This document shows, one piece after another, positions 1-12,454 of a DNA stretch of 64,000 bases. The stretch spans positions 3,066,501 through 3,130,500 of the forward strand of contig CATNEN010000011.1 of the NCBI GenBank assembly GCA_950097015.1. Reading direction: 5' to 3'. The translations under genes were made by a program, and so were the position numbers. This DNA comes from Macrostomum hystrix (Eukaryota; Platyhelminthes; Macrostomidae). The notes beneath the pieces were generated by a model. That model saw nothing but the letters and a program-made list of their open reading frames with translations. It ran no database searches and was not told where the DNA came from. The stretch's first letter is position 1. Each line of letters opens with the position of its first letter.

Positions 1-123
1 TCTAAGTAAAAATAGTCAAGTGGGTTTCATTTTGTAGGAGGGAAAGAAAGTAACTTTTTATTTTGGACGCAATGCTCTTTTAAGAAGTTTGCTTTCAAAA
101 CTAGCTGGATTAGATTAAAATTT
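1..123. other. Unique sequence at left edge
   Basis: No gene is visible here. It is AT-rich sequence leading into the first minisatellite and is probably intronic or 5' flanking to the amine-receptor gene. Confidence 0.4.
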
Positions 124-1752
124 GAGATACTGACACTAAAATCTCACCCTCTGACCAATGAGATACTGACACTAAAATCTCACCCTCTGACCAATGAGAT
201 ACTGACACTGGAATCTCACCCTCTGACCAATGAGATACTGACACTGGAATCTCACCCTCTGACCAATGAGATACTGACACTAAAATCTCACCCTCTGACC
301 AATGAGATACTGACACTGGAATCTCACCCTCTGACCAATGAGATACTGACATTGGAATCTCACCCTCTGACAAATGAGATAGTGACCCTGGAATCTCACC
401 CTCTGACCAATGAGATAGTGACCCTGGAATCTCACCCTCTGACCAATGAGATACTGACACTAAAATCTCACCCTCTGACCAATGAGATACTGACACTAAA
501 ATCTCACCCTCTGACCAATGAGATACTGACACTAAAATCTCACCCTCTGACCAATGAGATACTGACACTAAAATCTCACCCTCTGACCAATGAGATACTG
601 ACACTAAAATCTCACCCTCTGGCCAATGAGATCCTGACACTAAAATCTCACCCTCTGACCAATGAGATACTGACATTGGAATCTCACCCTCTGACAAATG
701 AGATAGTGACCCTGGAATCTCACCCTCTGACCAATGAGATAGTGACCCTGGAATCTCACCCTCTGACCAATGATATAGTGACCCTGGAATCTCACCCTCT
801 GACAAATGAGATAGTGACCCTGGAATCTCACCCTCTGACCAATGAGATAGTGACCCTGGAATCTCACCCTCTGACAAATGAGATAGTGACCCTGGAATCT
901 CACCCTCTGACAAATGAGATACTGACCCTGGAATCTCACCCTCTGACAAATGAGATACTGACCCTGGAATCTCACCCTCTGACAAATGAGATAGTGACCC
1001 TGGAATCTCACCCTCTGACCAATGAGATACTGACATTGGAATCTCACCCTCTGACCAATGAGATACTGACCCTGGAATCTCACCCTCTGACAAATGAGAT
1101 AGTGACCCTGGAATCTCACCCTCTGACCAATGAGATACTGACCCTGGAATCTCACCCTCTGACCAATGAGATACTGACACTGGAATCTCACCCTCTGACA
1201 AATGAGATACTGACACTGGAATCTCACCCTCTGACCAATGAGATACTGACACTGGAATCTCACCCTCTGACCAATGAGATACTGACACTGGAATCTCACC
1301 CTCTGACAAATGAGATAGTGACCCTGGAATCTCACCCTCTGACAAATGAGATAGTGACCCTGGAATCTCACCCTCTGACCAATGAGATACTGACACTGGA
1401 ATCTCACCCTCTGACCAATGAGATACTGACCCTGGAATCTCACCCTCTGACAAATGAGATAGTGACCCTGGAATCTCACCCTCTGACCAATGAGATACTG
1501 ACCCTGGAATCTCACCCTCTGACCAATGAGATACTGACCCTGGAATCTCACCCTCTGACCAATGAGATACTGACCCTGGAATCTCACCCTCTGACAAATG
1601 AGATAGTGACCCTGGAATCTCACCCTCTGACAAATGAGATAGTGACCCTGGAATCTCACCCTCTGACCAATGAGATACTGACCCTGGAATCTCACCCTCT
1701 GACCAATGAGATACTGACCCTGGAATCTCACCCTCTGACCAGTGAGATTTCT
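124..1752. repeat. 36-bp minisatellite, about 45 copies
   Basis: A 36-bp unit containing ctcaccctctgaccaatgag repeats with almost no length change. Because 36 is a multiple of three and the unit lacks stops, several frames stay open for 390-507 codons on both strands. I do not read these as genes: the variants (for example ctgacactaaa against gtgaccctgga) show no codon-position bias, and the array lies just upstream of receptor exons. Units with gaccaat and units with gacaaat are interspersed. Confidence 0.95.
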
Positions 1753-2846
1753 GTGAGATCTCAGCTTTAAAAAAAAACCAGAAAAGTCTAATGTAATGGA
1801 CAGATTTTTGTGTAACAATATCTATGACTCGAGATTTCAGTTTTCAATGAATTTTTTGTGCCATACAAGAACAAAGGGTTTGTTCCTTATAATCATCTAT
1901 TTCAGTGAGTACCTAAAATTGTGTATTTGATTATTTCAAATCATTCATACTGGAAATGCTTTCTAATTTCACATTGCAACTCACGCACAGTAGCATAAAC
2001 TTCTCTACGAGCAAGTGAACTAAGCTATACACACGGAATCACTATGAGCATATAGACATTATTTAGTGCCAGTATCGGCCGGGGCTATAATAGCTTGCAC
2101 TTATCTGATGTCTCTAGAATATTTTGTTCAGAACTTTCGCACTAGATTTCAATCTAAGGATCGACGCGAACTCAGAACTTCTCTGCGTGCCTGACTCTCT
2201 GACTCAGTGAGATAAAAGTGCATCGGTTAACAGTAGGACTACGAAGGCCTTGAAGGTCCAGCAAATCCGTCTAGATAAAGGAAGGTGACCACCGAAGACG
2301 GAGATGACGCAGGCACATTCGGGTGACATGCTTATCAATTTTGAATGCCTGGCAAGGCCGCACTGAGGCGCAGTGCTAATTCGTGTATTGGGGTGTATGA
2401 AATACACTAGCGCTGATGGGAAAAATCTGACCTTCGACCAGAACCATTGAATATCTCGACGGTCTGAAGACTTCTTGAGTTTCGTGTGCTGGCGTTGTTC
2501 CGTTCGTGTGCAGCGGAAAAAATAGTCGGGAGAATTCCAACCTATTGGTTGTTGTACTGTTAAAATATACCCACTGTGGCCTGCAGTGGTTAGCTGGTGA
2601 ACACAACAGAGCGTTACATCCTTGGTTGTCGAAAAAATCTCTTAAATAACTAACCGTAGTGGGAAAATGTTTTACGTCAAACTTTCTTGTACCATGAACC
2701 ATCATTTGGGATAAACTGTTTACAGTTGGATGTCTTCAGTTGAAGTCTTTGAAGAGCGGTCCTTTATTTGTCTTTTGAAGACATTCACAAAGTTTGACCG
2801 AGTTTTGAATTTGACGAAAACTCGCTCAAAAATTTCATCCGCGCAG
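1753..2846. other. Non-repetitive sequence, probably receptor intron
   Basis: I searched for the exon encoding TM1-TM2 of the downstream receptor and did not find it. The stretch has frequent stops in all frames. It ends in a good splice acceptor (gcgcag, ending at 2846). The missing 5' exon is therefore probably upstream of the window. Confidence 0.5.
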
Positions 2847-5800
2847 GTTCGCAACGGTCATTGGGATTTCTCCGATCTGCACTGCGACCTGTGGATCATG
2901 TGCGACGCCTTGTTCAGCACTGCCTCCATTCTTAACCTGGTAGCCATCAGTATTGACAGGTGAGCTTTGCCGCTGCATACATTCTATAACAGCACTTATG
3001 CACGCCTCTCTCACCCATCTCCACCTTCCCTCTCACACTCTCCACCTTCCCTCTCACACTCTCCACCTTCCCTCTCACACTCTCCACCTTCCCTCTCACA
3101 CTCTCCACCTTCCCTCTCACACTCTCCACCTTCCCTCTCACACTCTCCACCTTCCCTCTCACACTCTCCACCTTCCCTCTCACACTCTCCACCTTCCCTC
3201 TCACACTCTCCACCTTCCCTCTCACACTCTCCACCTTCCCTCTCACACTCTCCACCTTCCCTCTCACACTCTCCACCTTCCCTCTCACACTCTCCACCTT
3301 CCCTCTCACACTCTCCACCTTCCCTCTCACACTCTCCACCTTCCTTCTCACACTCTCCACCTTCCTCTACCCCTATTCAACTTGCTCTCTTCCCCTCTTC
3401 ACCTTCCTCTCCCCCTCTCCAACTTCCTCTACCCCTCTCCAACTTTCTCTCCCACTCTCCAACTTCCTCCCTCCCCTAATTTTCCTACCCCTTCCTTCTC
3501 ACCTTCCTAAGTCTCCGTTATCCAATGTGTAATCGATTATCAATAAACAGAACAATAAATTTTCAATCCAGGACTCTCATGTACAATTCAGACTGATCCC
3601 ATGCATAGTATTTTAGCGTAGCCAAAGCCGAAAATGGAACTTTAAAACGATATTCTGTCATTAAAAGTCCAAAGTTCTCCACTGGCAAGCTGTGCTTCCT
3701 GCAATCCAATGCAGCTATCGCTTTCACTTGAAGAAGAACTTTGGAAAGAATCAAATTAGATTGAAAAGTTTGGAAACAACAGTTTGATTAAAGCCGGCGA
3801 TAGACTCGTCCCTATATACCGCAGGGAAATTAAGTCTTTCAACTGCTTTCATTCTCTTCGGATTTTATTTGTTGACAGTTTTTTAAAATAGCTCTATCTG
3901 CCCCCATACACCACTGGGCCTGCAGAGACTATAGCCTATCTATCTTTGATTCAATCTCTTGCCCAGCAACACTCCCTCCTCCTACTTGCCTACCAAATGT
4001 GCTTTTTTATCCCAACGTTTTTCCCGTTTTCAAGCGAGCAGTTTTTTTTTAATTCCCATGCCAAAATCGCACTCATGCTTGTCGGTCGCATTAATTTTTG
4101 TTGACATTAATTAGGCAGTGATTTTACAAAAATTGTGGAATACTGATTGGCTTATAAGTTGTTGTTGTCTCATCAATCTCTACTTTTTCCAAACCTCGAA
4201 CGTCTCTTCTGAATAACAAACTTTCAAAGGCTTGTTAATCACATTTTTTATTGCTGTTAACAAACTTTTAGTCCCAAAAATTGTGAATAATTGGAATTGA
4301 CAATAATTCCGATACAGGCTTCAATTTCAAATTCGATTTATAGACCAGATGATGTTACGGTTGTAAACAGCAGATTCTCGTCATGGTGGTTGGTTAACTA
4401 GACTCGAAAATTTATTATTCTTGAAAGAAATGCCCTAAATGAGATCCTAAATATTTGGGTGAGATTTAGGAATATAGATTGGAGAGTGGGTGAGATTTTG
4501 AAACCTAGATTGGAGAGTGAGTGAGATTTTGAAACCCAGATTGGAGAGTGAGTGAGATTTTGAAACCTAGATTGGAGAGTGAGTGAAATTTTGAAACCCA
4601 GATTGGAGAGTGAGTGAGATTTTGAAACCTAGATTGGAGAGTGAGTGAAATTTTGAAACCCAGATTGGAGAGTGAGTGAGATTTTGAAACCTAGATTGGA
4701 GAGTGAGTGAGATTTTGAAACCTAGATTGGAGAGTGAGTGAGATTTTGAAACCCAGATTGGAGAGTGAGTGAAATTTTGAAGTCTAATATTAGAGAGTGA
4801 GTGAGATTTTGAAACCTAGATTGGAGAGTGGGTGAAATTTTGAAACCTAGATTGGAGAGTGAGTGAGATTTTGAAACCTAGATTGGAGAGTGAGTGAGAT
4901 TTTGAAACCTAGATTGGAGAGTGGGTGAAATTTTGAATTCTAATATTAGAGAGTGAGTGAGATTTTTAATTCTAATATTAGATAGTGGGTGAGATTTTGA
5001 AACCTAGATTGAAGAGTGTGTGAGATTTAGAAGTCTAATATTAGAGAGTGAGTGAGATTTTGAAACCTAGATTGGAGAGTGAGTGAGATTTTGAAACCTA
5101 GATTGGAGAGTGAGTGAGATTTTGAAACCCAGATTGGAGAGTGAGTGAAATTTTGAAGTCTAATATTAGAGAGTGAGTGAGATTTTGAAACCTAGATTGG
5201 AGAGTGGGTGAAATTTTGAAACCTAGATTGGAGAGTGAGTGAGATTTTGAAACCTAGATTGGAGAGTGAGTGAGATTTTGAAACCTAGATTGGAGAGTGG
5301 GTGAAATTTTGAATTCTAATATTAGAGAGTGAGTGAGATTTTTAATTCTAATATTAGATAGTGGGTGAGATTTTGAAACCTAGATTGGAGAGTGTGTGAG
5401 ATTTTGAAACCTAGATTGGAGAGTGTGTGAGATTTTGAAGTCTAATATTAGATAGTGGGTGACATTTTGAAACCTAGATTGGAGAGTGTGTGAGATTTTG
5501 AAGTCTAATATTAGAGAGTGAGTGAGATTTTGAAACCTAGATTGGAGAGTGGGTGAGATTTTGAAGTCTAATATTAGAGAGTGAGTGAAATTTTGAAACC
5601 TAGATTGGAGTGTGTGAGATTTTGAAACCTAGATTGGAGAGTGGGTGAGATTTAGAAGTCTAATATTAGAGAGTGAGTGAGATTTTTAATTCTAATATTA
5701 GATAGTGGGTGAGATTTTGAAACCTAGATTGGAGAGTGTGTGAGATTTTGAAACCTAGATTGGAGAGTGTGTGAGATTTAGAAGTCTAATATTAGAGAGT

Positions 5801-8800
5801 GAGTGAGATTTTGAAACCTAGATTGGAGAGTGGGTGAGATTTTGAAGTCTAATATTAGAGAGTGAGTGAGATTTTGAAACCTAGATTGGAGAGTGGGTGA
5901 GATTTTGAAGTCTAATATTAGAGAGTGAGTGAAATTTTGAAACCTAGATTGGAGTGTGTGAGATTTTGAAACCTAGATTGGAGAGTGGGTGAGGTTTAGA
6001 AATCTCTAATCGGAGAGTGGGTGAGATTTTGAAACCTAGATTGGAGAGTGAGTGAGATTTTGAAACCTAGATTGGAGAGTGAGTGAGATTTTGAAACCCA
6101 GATTGGAGAGTGAGTGAAATTTTGAAGTCTAATATTAGAGAGTGAGTGAGATTTTGAAACCTAGATTGGAGAGTGGGTGAAATTTTGAAACCTAGATTGG
6201 AGAGTGAGTGAGATTTTGAAACCTAGATTGGAGAGTGAGTGAGATTTTGAAACCTAGATTGGAGAGTGGGTGAAATTTTGAATTCTAATATTAGAGAGTG
6301 AGTGAGATTTTTAATTCTAATATTAGATAGTGGGTGAGATTTTGAAACCTAGATTGGAGAGTGTGTGAGATTTTGAAACCTAGATTGGAGAGTGTGTGAG
6401 ATTTTGAAGTCTAATATTAGATAGTGGGTGACATTTTGAAACCTAGATTGGAGAGTGTGTGAGATTTTGAAGTCTAATATTAGAGAGTGAGTGAGATTTT
6501 GAAACCTAGATTGGAGAGTGGGTGAGATTTTGAAGTCTAATATTAGAGAGTGAGTGAAATTTTGAAACCTAGATTGGAGTGTGTGAGATTTTGAAACCTA
6601 GATTGGAGAGTGGGTGAGATTTAGAAGTCTAATATTAGAGAGTGAGTGAGATTTTTAATTCTAATATTAGATAGTGGGTGAGATTTTGAAACCTAGATTG
6701 GAGAGTGTGTGAGATTTTGAAACCTAGATTGGAGAGTGTGTGAGATTTAGAAGTCTAATATTAGAGAGTGAGTGAGATTTTGAAACCTAGATTGGAGAGT
6801 GGGTGAGATTTTGAAGTCTAATATTAGAGAGTGAGTGAGATTTTGAAACCTAGATTGGAGAGTGGGTGAGATTTTGAAGTCTAATATTAGAGAGTGAGTG
6901 AAATTTTGAAACCTAGATTGGAGTGTGTGAGATTTTGAAACCTAGATTGGAGAGTGGGTGAGGTTTAGAAATCTCTAATCGGAGAGTGGGTGAGATTTTG
7001 AAATCTCTAATTGGAGAGTGGGTGAGATTTTGAAATCTCTAATTGGAGAGTGGGTGAGATTTTGAAATCTCTAATCGGAGAGTGGGTGAGATTTTGAAAT
7101 CTCTAATTGGAGAGTGGGTGAGATTTTGAAATCTCTAATCGGAGAGTGGGTGAGATTTTGAAATCTCTAATCGGAGAGTGGGTGAGATTTTGAAATCTCT
7201 AATTGGAGAGTGGGTGAGATTTTGAAACCTAGATTGAAGAGTGGGTGAGATTTTAAAATATAGATAGGAGAGTTGGTGAGATTTTGATTTCTCTAATCGG
7301 TATGGTTGTGAGATGTTTTTAAAGTAGACTTGTAAATTTTTATGAGCTAGGAAAAAAATCCTAGCTAAAAATGCGTGCTCAAATATTTTCCAGATAAAGA
7401 ATACTACTCACATCGCACTACTGCTCAGCTTAGTGCAGTTAGTTATCCCAGTTACACAGAGCTACTCTGATTCACCCCCTTGCTCGCCCAGCTGTCCCCA
7501 AAATTGTCAGAGTTCGCGGCAAGTGCACTTTTTGGTCAGCGCCTGGATACAACAACCTCCCCGCCGCCCACTTCTTACCTTTAGTCGCTGAGTATTTATA
7601 AACACGAAATCAAATTTCCAAAATCCAATGAGACTCCCGGTGGGACCAAAGCAGGCTATGAGGATATTTTTCTAGGCGCTGGTTTTTAAGGGTAAAGAGA
7701 TTTTCGTTGAATTTTTTTTCACTTACGGCTTATCTGGCTCGTGTTTATGCGTAAAATTAGCTTCGCAAACTTGTGTGGGGCTGGAACTCCTGCTCAGAAC
7801 TTTCTGAGTACAGTGGGGAAATTTTTTTGATCGAGGAGCGCGCAACAAATTATCATCTTATGAGCATTTTTTAGATTGCCTGTAATCCAGAATCTAAAAT
7901 GTGCACTAATCTACTTTTTAGAATCCTCATCATCCATTTTCAGAAATCCTCAAAATCCGCTCTTTTGAGATCCTCAAAATCAACTCTTTTGAAATCCTCA
8001 AAATCAACTCTTTTGAGATCCTCAAAATCAACTCTTTTGAGATCCTCAAAATCAACTCTTTTGAGATCCTCAAAATCAACTCTTTTGAGATCCTCAAAAT
8101 CAACTCTTTTGAGATCCTCAAAATCCACTCTTTTGAGATCCTCAAAATCCACTCTTTTGAGATCCTCAAAATCCACTCTTTTGAGATCCTCAAAATCAAC
8201 TCTTTTGAGATCCTCAAAATCAACTCTTTTGAGATCCTCAAAATCAACTCTTTTGAGATCCTCAAAATCAACTCTTTTGAGATCCTCAAAATCAACTCTT
8301 TTGAGATCCTCAAAATCAACTCTTTTGAGATCCTCAAAATCCACTCTTTTGAGATCCTCAAAATCCACTCTTTTGAGATCCTCAAAATCCACTCTTTTGA
8401 GATCCTCAAAATCAACTCTTTTGAGATCCTCAAAATCAACTCTTTTGAGATCCTCAAAATCCACTCTTTTGAGATCCTCAAAATCCACTCTTTTGAGATC
8501 CTCAAAATCCACTCTTTTGAGATCCTCAAAATCAACTCTTTTGAGATCCTCAAAATCCACTCTTTTGAGATCCTCAAAATCCACTCTTTTGAGATCCTCA
8601 AAATCAACTCTTTTGAGATCCTCAAAATCCACTCTTTTGAAATCCTCAACATCCGCTCTTTTGAGATCCTCAAAATCAACTCTTTTGAAATCCTCAAAAT
8701 CCACTCTTTTGAGATCCTCAAAATCAACTCTTTTGAGATCCTCAAAATCCACTCTTTTGAGATCCTCAAAATCAACTCTTTTGAAATCCTTAACATACAC

Positions 8801-11800
8801 TCTTTAGAAATTCTTCAAAGCCGTTCTTTAGAATTCCTTGAATTCCAATGAAGGTTCTATCCAGTCACACCCACCCCATCCACACCCACCCCATCCACAC
8901 CCACCCCATCCACACCCACCCATCCACACCCACCCCATCCACACCCACCCCATCCACACTCAACCCATCCACATCCACCCCATCCACACCCAACCCATCC
9001 AATGCAGTTTCAGTGCAGTCACACCCACCCCATCCACACCCACCCCATCCACAACCACCCCATCCACAACCACCCCATCCACAACCACCCCATCCACACC
9101 CACCCCATCCACACCCACCCCATCCACACCCACCCCATCCAATGCAGGTTCAGAGCAGTCACACCCACCCCATCCAATACAGGTTCACAGCAGTCACACC
9201 CACCCCATCCAATGCAGGTTCATAGCAGTCACGCAGCCCATTAAGTACGCCAAGCACAAGAACTCGAAGCGAAGTCACGTGACCATCGCGGCCACCTGGC
9301 TTCTGTCTATCGGCATCGCTTTGCCCATCGGCTGCGGGCTCCAGAACATGCAGGGCCTTCGTTATCATGAGAAGTTCCGGCACGTGTGCACCTTTTTCAA
9401 TGGCGATTTTCTGATCTATTCCAGCCTTGGCAGCTTCTACATACCCTGCATTGTGATGATTGTGCTCTACTACAGAATCTTCACCGTCATCAGAGAGCGC
9501 GCCAATAAGGCCAACAAGGCCAAGAAGCTGCGCTCCCTGCCGAGTGAAAGCCGCATGACTGCCCCCAAGCAGCAGCAGCGCGGCTCCGATGCCAATCACG
9601 CTCAGCAGCTGCGACGTCCGCAGAGTTTGACACCCTCAGCCAGACGGTCGGCGCCGCTGATCACCGACAGCAGTCACGAATGCGCTGCCTGTCAGTCCGA
9701 TGGCGTCTGCCACGGTGACAAGCCGACTCCTCACACCTGCCAGCTCAGAAGCAAGGCAGCCACCCGCAGTCCCGTTGACTCGCTTCAGCACCAACTGACC
9801 GAGAGTCAGACCCTGGCTGGCCCCTCCAACTCTGACAACAACAGCGTGTGTGCTCAGAGTGAGAACAGTGGCAACAATGACAATAATTCCAATGCCGACA
9901 ATGCGACTAGCAAACGGCCCTCCACTCAGCAAAAGAAGCAGCAGCTGTTTCAACAGTTGAAACTACGCAAGAAGTCTACAAGCAAGGCGGACAGATCTGC
10001 GGCTAGGAGGGAGAAGAAGGCGACAAAGACTTTGGCCATTGTGCTGGGTGAGTTTGGGCTAATGAAAAAGTTGGGCGGTACACTCGCTCCACCCCAACGC
10101 CCTTAAAATTCACTTATCTCAGATTTACAGTCGCTCCACCCCAACGCCCTTAAGATTCTCTTCTCTCCGATGTACACTCTCTCACACAACCCCTTAAAAC
10201 TCTCTTCTCTCCAATGTACACTCGCTCCACCCCAACGCCCTTAAGATTCTCTTCTCTCCTATGTACACTCGCCCCCTTAAGATTCTCTTCTCTCCGATGT
10301 ACACTCGCTCACACAACCCCTTAAAACTCTCTTCTCTCCAATGTACACTCGCTCCACCCCAACGCCCTTAAGATTCTCTTCTCTCCTATGTACACTCGCC
10401 CCCTTAAGATTCTCTTCTCTCCGATGTACACTCGCTCCACCCCAACGCCCTTAAGATTCTCTTCTCTCCGATGTACACTCGCTCCACCCCAACGCCCTTA
10501 AGCTCTTCTCTCCGATGTACACTCGCTCCACCCCAACGCCCTTAAGATTCTCTTCTCTCCGATGTACACTCGCTCAAACCCAACGCCCTTAAGATTCTCT
10601 TCTCTCCGATGTACACTCGCTCCACCCCAACGCCCTTGAGATTCTCTTCTCTCCGATGTACACTCGCTCAAACCCAACGCCCTTAAAATTATATTCTCTC
10701 CAATGTACACTCTCTCACACAACCCCTTAAAACTCTCTTCTCTCCAATGTACACTCGCTCCACCCCAACGCCCTTAAGATTCTCTTCTCTCCTATGTACA
10801 CTCGCCCCCTTAAGATTCTCTTCTCTCCGATGTACACTCGCTCCACCCCAACGCCCTTAAGATTCTCTTCTCTCCGATGTACACTCGCTCCACCCCAACG
10901 CCCTTAAGATTATATTCTCTCCAATGTACACTCTCTCACACAACCCCTTAAAACTCTCTTCTCTCCAATGTACACTCGCTCCACCCCAACGCCCTTAAGA
11001 TTCTCTTCTCTCCTATGTACACTCGCCCCCTTAAGATTCTCTTCTCTCCGATGTACACTCGCTCAAACCCAACGCCCTTAAGATTCTCTTCTCTCCGATG
11101 TACACTCGCTCCACCCCAACGCCCTTGAGATTCTCTTCTCTCCGATGTACACTCGCTCAAACCCAACGCCCTTAAAATTATATTCTCTCCAATGTACACT
11201 CTCTCACACAACCCCTTAAAACTCTCTTCTCTCCAATGTACACTCGCTCCACCCCAACGCCCTTAAGATTCTCTTCTCTCCTATGTACACTCGCCCCCTT
11301 AAGATTCTCTTCTCTCCGATGTACACTCGCTCCACCCCAACGCCCTTAAGATTCTCTTCTCTCCGATGTACACTCGCTCCACCCCAACGCCCTTAAGATT
11401 ATATTCTCTCCAATGTACACTCTCTCACACAACCCCTTAAAACTCTCTTCTCTCCAATGTACACTCGCTCCACCCCAACGCCCTTAAGATTCTCTTCTCT
11501 CCTATGTACACTCGCCCCCTTAAGATTCTCTTCTCTCCGATGTACACTCGCTCCACCCCAACGCCCTTAAGATTCTCTTCTCTCCGATGTACACTCGCTC
11601 CACCCCAACGCCCTTAAGATTCTCTTCTCTCCGATGTACACTCGCTCCACCCCAACGCCCTTAAGATTATATTCTCTCCAATGTACACTCTCTCACACAA
11701 CCCCTTAAAAGTCTTGGCTCTCCAATGTACAAATGTACATATCCCTAGCCACAACCACCAAACTCTGTCCAGGTGTTTTCCTACTCTGCTGGCTTCCGTT

Positions 11801-12005
11801 CTTCATCACCAACCTGATGTGGGCCGCCTGCCTGAAGAATTTTGACAACCAGGACTCCCTAGGTGTGATCTGCCAGTATGACAGGCGCATCAACGTCTTC
11901 ATCGTGTGGTTGGGCTACGTCAACAGCTTCCTGAACCCGCTTATCTACACCATCTTCAATACGGAGTTTCGCAAGGCCTTCAAAAAGTTGCTTCACATTC
12001 AGTGA
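2847..12005 (+). CDS. D2-like dopamine / biogenic-amine GPCR (3' three exons)
   Basis: A rhodopsin-class amine receptor of the plasma membrane, expected to couple to Gi. Exons are 2847-2959, 9218-10047 and 11773-12005. Phases fit (phase-2 junction inside Arg, then phase 1), giving 391 residues before the stop. Exon 1 carries TM3 with the ligand Asp (WIMCDALF) and SIDR. Exon 2 begins [15 protein letters not shown] and carries TM4, TM5 ([10 protein letters not shown]) and a long Gln/Asn/Ser-rich third loop ending [12 protein letters not shown]. Exon 3 has CWLPFF, TM7 NPLIY and a very short tail ending HIQ. The 113-bp exon and both junctions match the gene structure I recall for vertebrate DRD2. 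The DRY motif reads DRF. TM1-TM2 lie outside the window. Introns of 6.3 and 1.7 kb are mostly minisatellite. Other D2-like or octopamine receptors remain possible. Confidence 0.93.
3009..3366. repeat. 21-bp minisatellite, about 17 copies
   Basis: Pyrimidine-rich 21-bp unit (ccaccttccctctcacactc plus t) just inside the receptor's second visible intron, 50 bp after the donor at 2960. Copies are almost identical. Degenerate CT-rich sequence continues to about 3510. Confidence 0.95.
3511..4439. other. Intronic unique sequence
   Basis: Lies inside the 2960-9217 intron. No exon, RNA gene or repeat is evident; AT-rich with short homopolymers. Confidence 0.4.
4440..7310. repeat. 31-bp minisatellite, about 90 copies, with higher-order repeats
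   Basis: The 31-bp unit contains gaaacctagattggagagtg. Variants (agtctaatattagag; ttcttaatattag types; tctctaatcgg) form longer blocks. The block near 4.68 kb recurs after 376 bp and a larger block recurs after 969 bp. The last 300 bp (from about 6970) is a homogeneous run of the tctctaat variant. The array is inside the receptor's large intron. Confidence 0.95.
7311..7934. other. Intronic unique sequence
   Basis: AT-rich spacer between two arrays within the receptor intron. I see no coding potential or RNA gene. Confidence 0.4.
7935..8810. repeat. 24-bp minisatellite, about 36 copies
   Basis: Unit contains ttttgagatcctcaaaatc, with an a/c alternation (caactc or ccactc) as the main variant. 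Open in one + and two - frames only because the unit is a stop-free multiple of three. Intronic. Confidence 0.95.
8846..9217. repeat. 15-bp minisatellite carrying copies of the downstream splice acceptor
   Basis: A 15-bp unit (cacccaccccatcca) is interrupted at about 8846, 8999, 9139 and 9176 by near copies of aatgcaggttcatagcagtc, which is the genuine acceptor plus first exon bases at 9211-9230. The array runs directly into the receptor exon that starts at 9218. Confidence 0.9.
10095..11720. repeat. 47-bp minisatellite with 221/268-bp higher-order units
   Basis: The basic 47-bp unit contains ctccaccccaacgccctta and tctccgatgtacactcg. A shorter variant (tcgcccccttaagattctc) and a cacacaacccctt variant combine into larger blocks. 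The marker tatattctct recurs at 10690, 10911, 11179, 11400 and 11668, so spacing alternates 221 and 268 bp (221+47). It fills the last receptor intron (10048-11772). Confidence 0.94.
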
Positions 12006-12454
12006 ACGGCCAGATTTTAATAACTACCCCAATGCACTTTAAGCACAATATTGTCTATCGTTGTTAAAATGCACGGAGTTAGCTGGGGATATTCGTATAT
12101 CAATGACTGCACTGATCATTTTCAATCATTTGCCATTGGTTGCCACAGTGTTAATAAATGGTCTATTATTTTTTGCAATTTCTGCACTGAGCACACTCCT
12201 AATTATACCTGTATCTGTATGATCTGTTTAGTTTATTAAATATTGTTTTGTTGCTGTCCCTGTTTGAAACATATATTCTAGATTTTTAGAATATTTCAAA
12301 TACAATCCAAGAATGCTAGACGCTTTGGCTGCTTGCAGCAATGTTTACTAAAGCGCGATTAGTCTGTCAGACAGCTCACAGCAACAGCTCACAGGATTGG
12401 CTTATAATACAAGCCGTTTGCGGTTTGAGCATCATTTTAACGAAGAACTCACTT
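12006..12454 (+). other. Receptor 3' UTR and flank
   Basis: Sequence after the receptor stop. An AATAAA hexamer at 12153-12158 is a plausible polyadenylation signal about 150 nt after the stop. No other gene is seen before the next array. Confidence 0.5.

Noticed and set aside
124-1752. CRISPR-like array
   Set aside because: Direct tandem units with no unique spacers in a eukaryotic setting; the same holds for every other array here.
110-1818. Long overlapping open frames of 392-507 codons encoding perfect 12-residue repeats
   Set aside because: Open in several frames on both strands because the unit is 36 bp without stops; variants ignore codon position and the array lies next to receptor introns.
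7899-8807. Open frames of about 290-300 codons on both strands
   Set aside because: 24-bp minisatellite artefact inside the receptor intron.
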